In this document: in pieces, positions 1 to 9,052 of the stretch
How positions within the stretch are numbered: position 1 is the stretch's first letter
How the letters are laid out: every line of letters begins with the position of its first letter
Assembly: GCA_963796195.1 (NCBI GenBank)
Contig: CAWCKS010000014.1
Coordinates: 806,001-870,000, forward strand
Reading direction: 5' to 3'
Source of the DNA: CAWCKS01 sp963796195
GTDB taxonomy: Bacteria; Pseudomonadota; Alphaproteobacteria; Rhizobiales; Xanthobacteraceae
Length of the DNA stretch: 64,000 bases
Translations under genes and position numbers: made by a program
The notes under the pieces: generated by a model
Databases searched by the model: none
Seen by the model: the letters and a program-made list of their open reading frames with translations, nothing else
What the model was told of the DNA's origin: nothing

Positions 1-131
1 CGCAGCCATGGCTCCTCGAGCAAACGATCAAGCACGCCCCAGGTGAATGCACCATGGGAACCCCCTCCTTGCAGCGCCAGATCGACAAGAACGGGGGGCC
101 GCGCGGCGGCAACAGGGATTTCTGGTGACAT
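1..131 (-). CDS. Patatin-like phospholipase, N-terminal part only
   Basis: The leftward frame begins with ATG at 131-129 and runs off the left edge, giving 43 residues. It contains LALQGGGSHGAFTWGVLDRL. The GGGxxGAF glycine-rich block, close to the N terminus, is the oxyanion-hole motif of patatin-like serine hydrolases; the catalytic GxSxG would lie outside the window. A GGGAG stretch precedes the start and serves as a ribosome site. Patatin-like proteins of this bacterial type are about 300-400 residues and hydrolyse acyl lipids. The family assignment rests on the N-terminal motif alone, so the substrate cannot be named. Confidence 0.75.
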   Translation of the reverse strand, partial: MSPEIPVAAARPPVLVDLALQGGGSHGAFTWGVLDRLLEEPWL

Positions 132-538
132 CGCCAATCTCCCGAGTGCCCCGCAGTCGCCGGCTTCATTTCAATCAGCAGCCAATCATCGCGTGACAGC
201 AATGTTCACCCGATAGAATCGAGAGAAGTCCCTAATCTCGACACGGTGAACACCGGACCCCACCATTGGCAGACGAAAGGCGCAGTGCCCCGCCGCTGGT
301 CGGATTGCTCCGGAACCCCGAGCGAAGTGACCGCGCCCATCTCAGGGTCCAGTTCGACCCGCGGCATGCTTGAGCATGACGATTGCCGACCTCAAAGGAT
401 CAGCGGGGTAATGTTGCAAGAACCTCCGTGCGTTTGCTCACCATTTGAATTGCCTTTCGTGGCGCCGAGTTTCAGGTTAAGATTGAAACTTGATGCTTGC
501 CGCCAGCGAGCTGAAAATCTCGCCTTGAGGTTATAGCA
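132..538. other. Intergenic stretch, no recognised gene
   Basis: About 400 bases lie between the divergent starts of the patatin-like gene and the redoxin gene. Short open frames on both strands here have no recognisable domain and no convincing ribosome site, and base composition is less GC-rich than in the flanking genes. The stretch presumably holds the two divergent promoters, but I cannot point to a clear -35/-10 pair. Confidence 0.5.
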
Positions 539-1009
539 ATGGCTGAAAAACTTGACGTTGGTGCTTCGTTTCCCGAAATGAAAATTGCGGTGACGTCGGG
601 CAGATCTATGAGTCTGCCGAGCGGACTCGACGGACGCTACAAGGTCATCTTGTTCTACCGCGGTCATTGGTGACCGTATTGCCGCCGGCAGTTGGTCGGC
701 TTCAATAGTCTGCAAGCAGAACTCGACGCGCTCGACATCAAGGTCTTCGCGGCAAGTGTGGATTCAATTGACCGGGCCAAGGAGGTAGCAAGTGAGGTCT
801 ATTTCCCGATCGGCTATGGCCTGACGCGTGAGCAGTCGGAAATGGTTGGAGGCTGGCATATGAGCCAGCGAGACGCGGTACAGCCATCCGAATTTCTACT
901 TGATGCCAGTGGAAAGGTTGTCGCATCGAGTTACAGCGCAGGACCCATCGGTCGAATCGATGCGGCAGATGTGATCAAGCTGGTAAAATTATACGATTTA
1001 CGAAGATAG
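539..1009 (+). CDS. Redoxin (peroxiredoxin-like/SelL-type) with in-frame TGA, candidate selenoprotein
   Basis: Reading from ATG 539 to the stop at 1009 gives one continuous 156-residue thioredoxin-fold protein if the TGA at 671-673 is read through. That codon is residue 45, in the context RGHW-x-PYCRRQL. In AhpC/TSA-type redoxin relatives this position is the redox cysteine of a CxxC pair (FYRGxWCPxC). A selenocysteine here would give UxxC with Cys48. The frame is intact on both sides of the TGA, and the C-terminal part (QPSEFLLDASGKV, YSAGPIGR) is typical of the family. A 17-nt hairpin lies 10 nt after the TGA, where a bacterial SECIS belongs (separate entry). The role would be thiol or peroxide redox chemistry in the cytoplasm. 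Alternatives are a sequencing error for TGC/TGT or a nonsense mutation. Conventional callers would report only the part after the TGA. Confidence 0.7.
684..700 (+). promoter_or_regulatory. Candidate bacterial SECIS hairpin
   Basis: GCCGGC (684-689) pairs with GTCGGC (695-700) through six base pairs, one of them G-U, closing a five-base loop AGTTG. The hairpin is 17 nt long and begins 10 nt after the TGA at 671-673; the loop starts 16 nt after it, and its second base is G. Known bacterial SECIS elements are compact hairpins about 11 nt after UGA with a G near the start of the apical loop, which SelB recognises. The fit is good, but short GC-rich hairpins occur by chance, so this is supporting evidence only. 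Confidence 0.5.
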
Positions 1010-1176
1010 ATTTCACCAACACCGCTGGCGAGGGTCGGTTGATCTCCCGACGGCAGACCTTGAAACGTCAATTCGGTGTATCGGTGCCAGCCGCAGACAA
1101 GCGCTACGCACTGGCCGCAAAATGATTCCCATCGAACAGACATTCTCGGCACACGCGGCACCCCAAGTTCGATCAT

Positions 1177-1869
1177 TCAGGCCTGAACAGTCAGAATCTC
1201 GCCTAGCGGCTTCTTGATCTTGGCAGCTGCCGGAACTGTCGCATGTTGGTCCGGATGCCCGACGGCCAAGATCATAAGCGGCTTCTCGGAGGAAGGCCGG
1301 CCCAGCAACGCGTTCAAGAACTTCATGGGATTGGGCGTATGGGTCAGCGTCGCGAGACCAGCTTGATGCAAGGCCACCAGCAGAAACCCAGTCGCGATGC
1401 CGACGCTTTCTGGAACGTAGTAGTTCTTGAATCGCGTGCCGTCGTCGAAACTGCCCCACTTTTGCGCAAACACGACAATAAGCCAGGGCGCAATGTCCAG
1501 GTGAGGCTTTGAGGCAGTCGTGCCAATCGGCTCGAGGGCTTTGATCCATTCATCCCCTCCACCACCCGCGTAAAATTCACGCTCCTCCTCTTCGGCGGCA
1601 AGTCGGATGCGATGCTTGGTCTCCCGGTTCGCGATCGCGACAAAGTGCCAGGGTTGATGGTTGGCGCCGCTCGGCGAAGTGCCGGCGGCCCGGATGCAAC
1701 TTTCGATGACCGAGAGCGCGACGGGCCGGTCAGAAAAGTCCCTGATGGTATGACGTCGACGTATGCGATCATAGAAAGCGTCCGCCGCGGCCTGCATCTC
1801 CTCATCGCTGAAACATGTTCTGTCGGGAAGCGGGAGCGGTTCGTATCGCAGTGCCATCTTCGCAAACAT
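1177..1869 (-). CDS. Nitroreductase family protein
   Basis: This intact 230-residue protein has the nitroreductase-family opening RRRHTIRDFSDRPV (FMN phosphate contact), the SPSGANHQPWHFVAI segment (FMN binding), and a C-terminal ILAVGHP-type motif. Members are FMN-dependent NAD(P)H oxidoreductases of nitro compounds, quinones or flavins, usually dimeric and cytoplasmic. The gene stands alone and points left, tail to tail with the redoxin gene, with no obvious operon partner. The length is usual for the family. The natural substrate cannot be inferred from sequence. Confidence 0.9.
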   Translation of the reverse strand: MFAKMALRYEPLPLPDRTCFSDEEMQAAADAFYDRIRRRHTIRDFSDRPVALSVIESCIRAAGTSPSGANHQPWHFVAIANRETKHRIRLAAEEEEREFYAGGGGDEWIKALEPIGTTASKPHLDIAPWLIVVFAQKWGSFDDGTRFKNYYVPESVGIATGFLLVALHQAGLATLTHTPNPMKFLNALLGRPSSEKPLMILAVGHPDQHATVPAAAKIKKPLGEILTVQA

Positions 1870-2127
1870 GTCGGCCCTCTCGAAAGCGAGCGTGCGCGCC
1901 CGACAACGGTTTCACCCCTAGCTTATCGCGGGACCAGACGCGACGCTTCAAGAATTAGGGTGTCGCTCGCCGGTGCCGGGTAAACGGTCGATGTCTGAAG
2001 TCGGGGTCTCGCGCCGATTTTTGACGTGTCCCCGGCATGTCCATGTGCTGGGTATTGTCGGAATACAGGTTGTCTGGTTTGCCGGTTGAAGGCAACGGTT
2101 TGGCGCGCTCTGGTTCAGCTGCGCGTG

Positions 2128-3142
2128 TCACCCGATCGCAATCGCGATCTTGCCGAAGTGCGCCCCGCTTTCCATGTAGGTGAATGCTTCCTTCACCTGG
2201 TCGAAAGCGAAGGTCCTGTCCATCACCGGCTTCATGCGACTGACACTCATCGCATCAGCCAGCGCCTGCAGGTCTTCGACCGAGCCGACCGTGGTACCCT
2301 GCAGCCGCTGCTGCTGCATCACCATCAGCGGAATGCGCAACTCCGCTGGTGGCGGCCCGGCGAGCACGCCGATGAACGCAATGGTGCCGCCGATTTTCGT
2401 GGCGCGGATCGACTCGTTCAGCGTGCCGACGCCGCCGACCTCGACCACGAGATCGACGCCGCGTCCGGTGAGCTGGCGGGCTTGTCTGCCCCAGTCGGGC
2501 GTCGTCTTGTAGTTCAGCGTGATGTCGGCGCCGAGCGCCTTCAGCCGCTCGATCTTGGCGTCGCTCGACGACGTCGAGATCACCCGCGCGCCGCACAGCT
2601 TTGCGATCTGCAATGCGAACAGCGAAACGCCGCCGGTGCCCTTGCGTCAGCACGATCTGGCCCGGCTTCACGTTGCCAAGCTTGACCACCGCGCTCCACG
2701 CCGTGACGCCGGCGCAGGGCAGCGCCGCAGCTTCGACGTCGCTCAAATGCTCGGGCGTCCTGACCAGCGCATGCGCGGGAAACACCCGATACTCGGTCAG
2801 CACGCCATCAGCGGAGCCGCCGAGCGCCGAGCGCATCCGCGCCTCGCTCGGCTCGCCGCCGAGCCAGCTCTCGAAAAAACTGCCGATCACGCGATCGCCC
2901 GGCGCGAACGTCTTGATGCCGGGTCCGACCGCTTCGACCACGCCGGCACCGTCGGACACCGGAATCAGCGGAAATTTCTGGCGCGAGCCGTAGCCGCCCT
3001 TCACCGTGAGCAGGTCGCGATAGTTCAGCGTTGCCGCCTTCAACCGCACCAGCACCTCGCCGGCAACGGGTTTGGGCAAGGGCTTGTCGACCAGCGCGAG
3101 GCCGCTGATTCCAGTGGGGCCTTGCAGTTCGTAGCATTTCAC
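2128..3142 (-). CDS. Zinc-independent alcohol dehydrogenase/quinone oxidoreductase (MDR family), frameshifted
   Basis: The protein starts at GTG 3142-3140 with AAGGAG six bases upstream. It shows the MDR GroES-like N terminus (PVAGEVLVRLKAATLNYRD, PVSDGAGVVEAVG) and a C-terminal Rossmann half (ALGADITLNYKTTPDW, VVEVGGVGTL). One extra base in a CCC run near 2640 shifts the frame inside the conserved TQGTGGVS nucleotide-binding loop; removing it gives about 337 residues, the usual length. The four-cysteine structural zinc lobe is absent, as in quinone-reductase-like members. The expected reaction is NAD(P)-dependent reduction or oxidation of a carbonyl compound, quinone or enone. The shift is probably a sequencing insertion. 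Confidence 0.85.
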
Positions 3143-3183
3143 GGGTCGCTCCTTATTCCTGCGAATGGCAATGGATGCCTGCT

Positions 3184-3352
3184 CCCTCCCCCTGAAAGGA
3201 GGAGGGTTGGGGTGGGGTCTCCCCATTCAAGCCATGCGTGAAGACCCCCACCAGATCCCGCAAGTCGGCTTTAGCCGACTTGCGCATCCACAATACCGAT
3301 CTCAGGCAAGCCTGAGATCGGGCGCGATCGACCTCCCCCTTTCAGGGGGAGG
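3184..3352. repeat. Composite intergenic palindromic repeat
   Basis: The segment between the MDR gene and the enoyl-CoA hydratase begins with CTCCCCCTGAAAGGAGGAG and ends with the near-inverse CTCCCCCTTTCAGGGGGAG. Inside are two perfect hairpins: 3261-3282 (CAAGTCGGCT/AGCCGACTTG) and 3298-3319 (GATCTCAGG/CCTGAGATC). The outer modules and a GGGTGGGG...GTCTTCACGCA-like core recur at 23980-24088. This is the type of dispersed, transcript-end-located repeat common in Bradyrhizobiaceae genomes. It may terminate transcription or stabilise mRNA ends. Confidence 0.75.
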
Positions 3353-3363
3353 TTCATTCACTC

Positions 3364-4166
3364 TCACGCTCCCTTGAACGCGCCCTTGCGCTTCTCGACG
3401 AACGCCTTGCAGGCCTCGAGATGATCTTCGCTTGCCATCGACATGCACTCATAGGCAATGCAGGCGTCCATCACGAGGCCGAACTGCTGCTTGAGAATGA
3501 GGTTGGCGGAGATCTTGGTCCAGCGCGCCGCGAGCGGCGGCACCGAGTTGATGTCCTCGGCGATCTTCAGCGCTTCCGCCATCACCTGGTCGGCCGGCGC
3601 GCAGTAGTTGGTGATGCCCATCTCGGTCGCTTCCTTGCCGCGCACGACCTTGCCGCGCATGATGAAGTCCTTCGCCCGGTTGACGCCGATCAACAGCGGC
3701 CAGATCACCGCGCCGCCGTCGCCTGCGACCAGGCCGACCCGCACGTGGGTGTCGCCGATACGCGCGGTCTCTGCGATCACCGAAATATCGCACAGCAGCG
3801 CCAGCGTCGCGCCGAGCCCCATGGCGTCGCCGTTGACGGCGGCGACGATCGGCTTCGTGGTGTTGACAAAGCCCGCGACCAGCCGCTTGGCGCGCTCGGG
3901 CAGCGCGGCGAGCATGGTGCGCGACTCCGGCGTGCCCCAGCGATCGATCATGTCCTTGATGTTGCCGCCGGCCGAAAAGCATTTGCCGGCGCCGGTCAGG
4001 ATCGAGACGTTGACCTCGTCGTCGTGCTCGATGTCGGTCCAGATCCGTTCGACCTCGGCGTGAACGTCCATGCTGATGGCGTTGAGGTCTCGGGACGGTT
4101 GAGGGTGACGGTGGCAATCCCGTTGCTCTTGGTGACCTTAAGGCTCTTGTAGCTGTCATAGTTCAT
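3364..4166 (-). CDS. Enoyl-CoA hydratase/isomerase family protein, frameshifted
   Basis: The ATG at 4166 opens with MNYDSYKSLKVTKSNGIATV, then TLNRPET and NAISMDVHAEVERIW. One base is missing in the CCC of the PETLNAI codons near 4089, after which the frame is open to 3364; repaired length is about 267 residues. Crotonase features are visible: the SAGGNIKDM oxyanion-hole loop and GDAMGLGATLALLCDI. The position of the first catalytic glutamate reads VAGDGGAV, so activity as a classical hydratase is uncertain and another crotonase reaction is possible. The likely role is acyl-CoA metabolism. A TTTACA-N8-TGTAAA palindrome sits about 120 bases upstream. Confidence 0.85.
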
Positions 4167-4288
4167 GGCGTGTCCTCATCTGTTGGCCGACGTTTCCGGG
4201 CAGCGGAGAGATCATAGCGCGAGATTTGGGCGCGCGTTCGCCAAAGGCAGCGCTCGCGCCGGTTGATCCGGCTACTCTTGCCGCAAGT

Positions 4289-4308
4289 TTTACAGCGCTA
4301 GATGTAAA
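4289..4308. promoter_or_regulatory. Inverted repeat TTTACA-N8-TGTAAA, candidate operator
   Basis: A perfect 6+6 inverted repeat with an eight-base spacer stands in an AT-rich pocket of a GC-rich genome, upstream of the leftward enoyl-CoA hydratase start at 4166. A third TTTACA lies at 4322-4327. The symmetry suits a dimeric TetR-, GntR- or MerR-type regulator. No regulator gene is adjacent, so the protein that binds is unknown. Confidence 0.4.
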
Positions 4309-4394
4309 TAATGAACCAAGATTTACAACCGCAAAACTCCCCTAAAAATCGATAAAAAGAGCCGCGTGACCAGGGACTTGCGTGTCACCGGTGG

Positions 4395-5510
4395 TCAGCC
4401 TTTCTCACGGCGCCGCCGGCACCTCGGCACCCCGGCGGCTGCCACCGCCTTCACCGTCGCGACGCGATGGATCAGCTCATGGACGAAGGCGAGCTTCTCG
4501 ATCGCGTGCGCCGACAGCACGAACGGATAGAAATCCGGCTGGCCCATGCAGCGGTTGATGTTGTTCATCGCGAACGCCATCGGCAGCCAGTTGTCGATGA
4601 CGTTCTGGAAATTCCGCGCGCGATACGGATTGAAGTTGATCGCGGTGTCGAGCTGGCCGGTCGGATCGATGCGCGGCTCGAGATGCAGGTCGAACGCCCT
4701 CGCCATCTCGGTGGTGTCGACGATGTGCAGGTAATGCGCCCAGGTCTCGGCAAAATCCTCCCACGGATGCGCGGTCGCGTACGCGCTGACGAAATTGCTT
4801 TGCCAGTCCGCCGGCGCGCCGTTGGCGTAGTAGGCTTGCAGGGCCTGGCCATAGTCGACCGTAAAATCGCCGAACATCGCCGCGAACTCACCATCGACGT
4901 TGCGATCGCGCACCAGCCGGTCCCAGAAATAATGCCCGACCTCATGGCGGAAGTGGCCGAGCAACGTGCGATAGGGCTCGCGCAGCTGCGAGCGCCGTCG
5001 CTCGCGCTCGGCATCGTCGGCCTCGACCAGCGCCAGCGTGATCAGGCCGCTGTCGTGACCGGTCATCACGCGCGGGGCCTGATCGTGTGGCGAGTCGGCA
5101 AGGAAATTGAACACGAGGCCTTCCCTGTCCTCGTCGCGCGCCGGCAGCGGCAGGTCGAGACGCAACAGCGTGTAGAACAGCCGATGTTTGGCGGCCTCGA
5201 TCTTGCGCCAGTTGGCGAGGTTCCGCTGATCCGACAGATCGGGAATGATGCCGTTGTGGCGGCAGGCGAGACAGAACTCATGGTTGTCGTTGCGATCGAG
5301 CAGCCAGTTGCAGGCATCATAGGCGGCGTTGGCGCAAAACTTATACGATGCCTCCGGCTCGCCGATAATCCGCCAGTTCGCCTCGTGCTGCTCGAGCGCG
5401 TAGAGCAAATTGCGCACCGGCTCATAGCCGAGCTTGAAGCCGCATTTGTCGCAGGTCGCGCTCTCGAAATAGAGCACCTGCGAGCAGACCTGGCACTTGA
5501 AGAGCTTCAT
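4395..5510 (-). CDS. Putative zinc-binding metallopeptidase with N-terminal zinc ribbon
   Basis: A 371-residue protein with the four-cysteine zinc ribbon FKCQVCSQVLYFESATCDKC at the N terminus. A second cysteine pair (FCLAC) follows, and then a large catalytic domain with HEVGHYFWDRL around residue 190. HExxH gives two zinc ligands and the general base; WEDFAETWAHYLH further on carries plausible additional ligands. This matches the bacterial family annotated as 'putative zinc-binding peptidase' with a zinc-ribbon domain. It has no signal peptide, so it is expected in the cytoplasm. It is divergent from the transglutaminase/ATP-grasp operon, suggesting a linked role, perhaps cleaving a peptide tag or product. 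That link is inference. Confidence 0.85.
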   Translation of the reverse strand: MKLFKCQVCSQVLYFESATCDKCGFKLGYEPVRNLLYALEQHEANWRIIGEPEASYKFCANAAYDACNWLLDRNDNHEFCLACRHNGIIPDLSDQRNLANWRKIEAAKHRLFYTLLRLDLPLPARDEDREGLVFNFLADSPHDQAPRVMTGHDSGLITLALVEADDAERERRRSQLREPYRTLLGHFRHEVGHYFWDRLVRDRNVDGEFAAMFGDFTVDYGQALQAYYANGAPADWQSNFVSAYATAHPWEDFAETWAHYLHIVDTTEMARAFDLHLEPRIDPTGQLDTAINFNPYRARNFQNVIDNWLPMAFAMNNINRCMGQPDFYPFVLSAHAIEKLAFVHELIHRVATVKAVAAAGVPRCRRRREKG

Positions 5511-5715
5511 CCTGTAAACGCCTTGCGCGCTGCCGCCCCGCCGCCGGGATCGACTGCATCCGAATTGGACCAGTAATGGCGTGTTCGCGGGCAGTCTGCA
5601 AAAAAGCGCGCCAAATTCAATCGTTTATCGCGTCGGCGCGGGCGCTCCTCTGTTGACAGCGTCGCGGTTCGGCAATGAACATGACCCGGCCGGTTTCGAG
5701 GCACAGGATTCCAAG

Positions 5716-8700
5716 GTGTCGATCCTCGTCGCGCTCCATCATCTGACACATTATAAGTACGAACGGCCCATCTCGCTCGGGCCGCAAATCGTGCGGCTGC
5801 GCCCGGCGCCGCATAGCCGCACCAAAATCCCGAGCTATTCACTCAAGGTCTCGCCGTCGCCAGCATTTCATCAACTGGCAGCAGGACCCGCACGGCAACT
5901 GGTTCGCGCGCTTCGTCTTCCCGGAGAAGACCGAGGAGCTGCGCATCGAGGTCGATCTCGTCGCCGACATGTCGGTGATCAATCCATTCGACTTCTTCGT
6001 CGAGCCCTACGCCGAGACATTTCCCTTCGCCTATCCCGACGACATCGTCGACGAGCTCAACGCCTACACCACGCCCGAGCCGGCCGGGCCGTTGCTGCGC
6101 ACCTTCCTCCACAGCCTGCCGGAAGACGCACCGCGCACCATCGACTTTCTGGTCGAGCTCAACGCGCGGCTGCAAACGGAAACCCGCTACGTCATCCGCA
6201 TGGAGCCCGGCGTCCAGACACCAGAGCAAACGCTGGCGCTCAGGTCCGGCTCCTGCCGCGACTCCGCCTGGCTGCTGGTGCAGATCGCTGCGCCACATCG
6301 AAGCCTCGCCGCGCGCTTCGTCTCCGGCTATCTGATCCAGCTCAGGGCCGACATCGATCCGATCGACGGACCGAAGGGCACCGACCACGACTTCACCGAC
6401 CTGCACGCCTGGGCCGAGATCTATATCCCGGGCGCCGGCTGGATCGGCTTCGACGCCACCTCGGGCCTGCTGTGCGGCGAGGGCCATATGCCGCTGTTCG
6501 CGGCGCCGCACTATCGCAATGCCGCGCCGATCTCCGGCGCCGTCGAGGCCGGCGCCAAGGCCGAATTCGCCTTCGACATGACGGTGACGCGCATCCGCGA
6601 AGCGCCGCGCGTCACCTGGCCGTTCTCCGACGAAGCCTGGGCCAAGCTCGATGCGCTGGGCGGAGCGGTCGACCGCGATCTCGCAGCGCAGGACGTGCGC
6701 CTGACCATGGGCGGCGAGCCGACCTTCGTCTCGATCGACGATTTCCAGGCGGCCGAGTGGAACACCGCCGCGGTCGGCCCGACCAAGCGCCGTCACGCCG
6801 ACGACCTGATCCGCCGGCTGCGCAGCGCTTCGCGCCAGGCGGCTTCCTGCATTACGGCCAGGGCAAGTGGTATCCCGGCGAGAGCCTGCCGCGCTGGGCG
6901 TTCGCGCTGTACTGGCGCAAGGACGGCGAGCCGATCTGGACCGATCCGGCGCTGGTCGCCGAGGAACGCGGCCCGCGCAATGCGCTGGTCGACGCAGGCC
7001 GCCGAAATCTGCGAGCGCATTCGCCGAGCGTCTCGGCGTCGGCGCCGAGCTACGCGATTGCCGGCCTACGAGGACCCCGCGCACTGGCTGCTCAAGGAAG
7101 CCGAGCTGCCGGTCAATGTCGACCTCACTGATCCGAAGATCGACGACCCGGAAGAGCGCTGCGCGCATGGTGCAAGACCTTCGAGCGCGGGCTCGCCAAG
7201 CCGATCGGCTATGTCCTGCCGATGCAGCCGCTGGAATGCCGAGGCGCGCGAGTGGCGCTGGGTCAGCGAGAAGTGGACGTTGCGCCGCGGCCGGCTGTTC
7301 CTGATGCCGGGCGATTCGCCGGTCGGCCTGCGGCTGCCGCTCGGCTCGCTGCCCTGGGTGCCGCCGTCGGACTATCCGCACATCTACCCGCAGGATCCGA
7401 CGCAGGAGCTGCCGCCGCTGCCGACTGCCCGAGAACTGGCCAAGCTGCGCACGCAAAATCCGCTCGATATGCGGCGCTCGCGGCCGGCCCCAGCCACCCG
7501 ACAGCTCGCCGAGATCGGCGGCTCGTGCGCACCGCGCTGACCATCGAGCCGCGCGACGGCATCCTCTGCGTCTTCATGCCGCCGGTCGAACGGCTCGAAG
7601 ATTATCTCGAGCTGCTGACCGCCGATCGAGCGCAGCGCGGCGCGAGACCAAGTGCCCGGTCCACATCGAAGGCTATCCGCCGCCGCCGCGATCCGCGCAT
7701 CAACGTGATCAAGGTGACGCCCGACCCCGGCGTCATCGAGGTCAATATTCATCCGGCGAACACCTGGCGCGAGGCGGTCGACGATCACGACGCGCTCTAC
7801 GAGGATGCGCGCCAGTCGCGGCTCGGCACCGACAAGTTCATGATCGACGGCCGCCATACCGGCACCGGCGGCGGCAATCACGTCGTGCTCGGCGGCGCGC
7901 ACGCCGTCGGACTCGCCGTTCCTGCGCCGGCCCGACCTGTTGCGCAGCCTGCTGCTCTATTGGCAGCGCCATCCGTCGCTGTCCTATCTGTTCTCCGGCC
8001 TGTTCATCGGCCCGACCAGCCAGGCGCCGCGCATCGACGAGGCGCGCATCGACAGCCTCTACGAGCTCGAGATCGCGCTGGCGCAGGTGCCCGATGCTGG
8101 CGACGGCTACGTGCCGGCCTGGCTGGTCGATCGGCTGTTCCGCAATCTGCTGGTCGACGTCACCGGCAACACCCATCGCGCCGAAATCTGCATCGACAAG
8201 CTCTATTCGCCGGACGGCCCGACCGGCCGGCTCGGCCTGGTCGAGTTCCGCTCGTTCGAAATGCCGCCGGACGCGCGCATGAGCCTCGCCCAGCAATTGC
8301 TGCTGCGCGCGCTGGTCGCCTGGTTCTGGCGCGAGCCGCAACGCGGCGCGCTGGTCGCGCTGGGGCACGGCGCTGCACGACCGCTTCATGCTGCCGCATT
8401 TCGTCTGGCAGGATTTCCTCGACGTGCTCGCCGATCTCGATCGCGCCGGCTATCGCGTTCGAGCCGCGAATGGTTCGAGGCGCAGCGCGAGTTCCGCTTC
8501 CCGTTCTACGGCCAGGTCGAATATGGCGGCGTCGAAGCTCGAGCTCCGCCAGGCGCTCGAACCCTGGCACGTGCTGGGCGAGGAGAGCGCGGCCGGCGGC
8601 ACGGTGCGCTTCGTCGATTCCTCGGTCGAGCGGCTGCAGGTGAAGGCCACCGGCTTCGTCGCCGGCGCGCCACGTCATCACCTGCAACGGCCGCAAGCTG

Positions 8701-9048
8701 CCGATGACCTCGACCGGCGTGTCGGGCGAGGCGGTCGCCGGCGTGCGCTTCAAGGCCTGGCAGCCGGCGTCCGGCCTGCATCCGACCATGCCGGTGCACG
8801 CGCCGCTGACCTTCGATATCGTCGACAGCTGGAATCGGCGCTCGCTCGGCGGCTGCGTCTATCACGTCGCCCATCCCGGCGGCCGCAGCTACGATACTTT
8901 CCCGGTAAATTCCTACGAGGCGGAGGCGCGGCGGCTGGCGCGGTTCCAGGATCATGGCCATACTGGCGGCCTGTTCGATGCCCCGCGCGAGAGGCCGCGC
9001 GGCGAGTTTCCGATGACGCTGGACCTGCGGAGGCCCGTCGCCTGGTGA
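5716..9048 (+). pseudogene. Transglutaminase-like protein with DUF2126 domain, multiply frameshifted
   Basis: Conserved segments in all three frames reconstruct one protein of about 1,110 residues, the usual length for transglutaminase/DUF2126 proteins. The start is GTG 5716 (VSILVALHHLTHYKYERP); an upstream open frame has no family similarity. The bacterial transglutaminase N-terminal domain comes first. The core has Cys in SGSCRDSAWLLVQ (about residue 180) and His in DLHAWAEIYIPGAGW (about 230). DUF2126 fills the rest (LTMGGEPTFVSIDDFQA, HPANTWREAVDDHDALYEDA, GRHTGTGGGNHVVLGGA, FPMTLDLRRPVAW). Frames change near 5865, 6285, 6830, 7010, 7065, 7165, 8450, 8480, 8670 and elsewhere, mostly by one extra base, with conservation resuming at once. 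That points to sequencing insertions. It is the first gene of the predicted peptide-ligation operon. Confidence 0.85.
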
Positions 9049-9052
9049 AGCC

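Noticed and set aside
246..536. Rightward open frame of 96 codons before the redoxin gene
   Set aside because: No recognisable domain, no ribosome site, and third-position base use unlike the real genes.
671..673. The TGA in the redoxin gene as an ordinary stop with a separate downstream gene starting at 692
   Set aside because: The upstream 44 codons already form the N-terminal half of the thioredoxin fold and the downstream part lacks its own ribosome site; the two parts are one protein.
1013..1176. Short rightward frame after the redoxin gene ending at a TGA near 1124
   Set aside because: About 30 codons with no start, ribosome site or recognised family; possibly a gene relic but not supportable.
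5843..7456. Leftward open frame of 537 codons opposite the DUF2126 gene
   Set aside because: It is the antisense shadow of a high-GC gene. Its protein is low-complexity Arg/Ala/Gly/Asp-rich without domains, while the plus strand holds a clear family.
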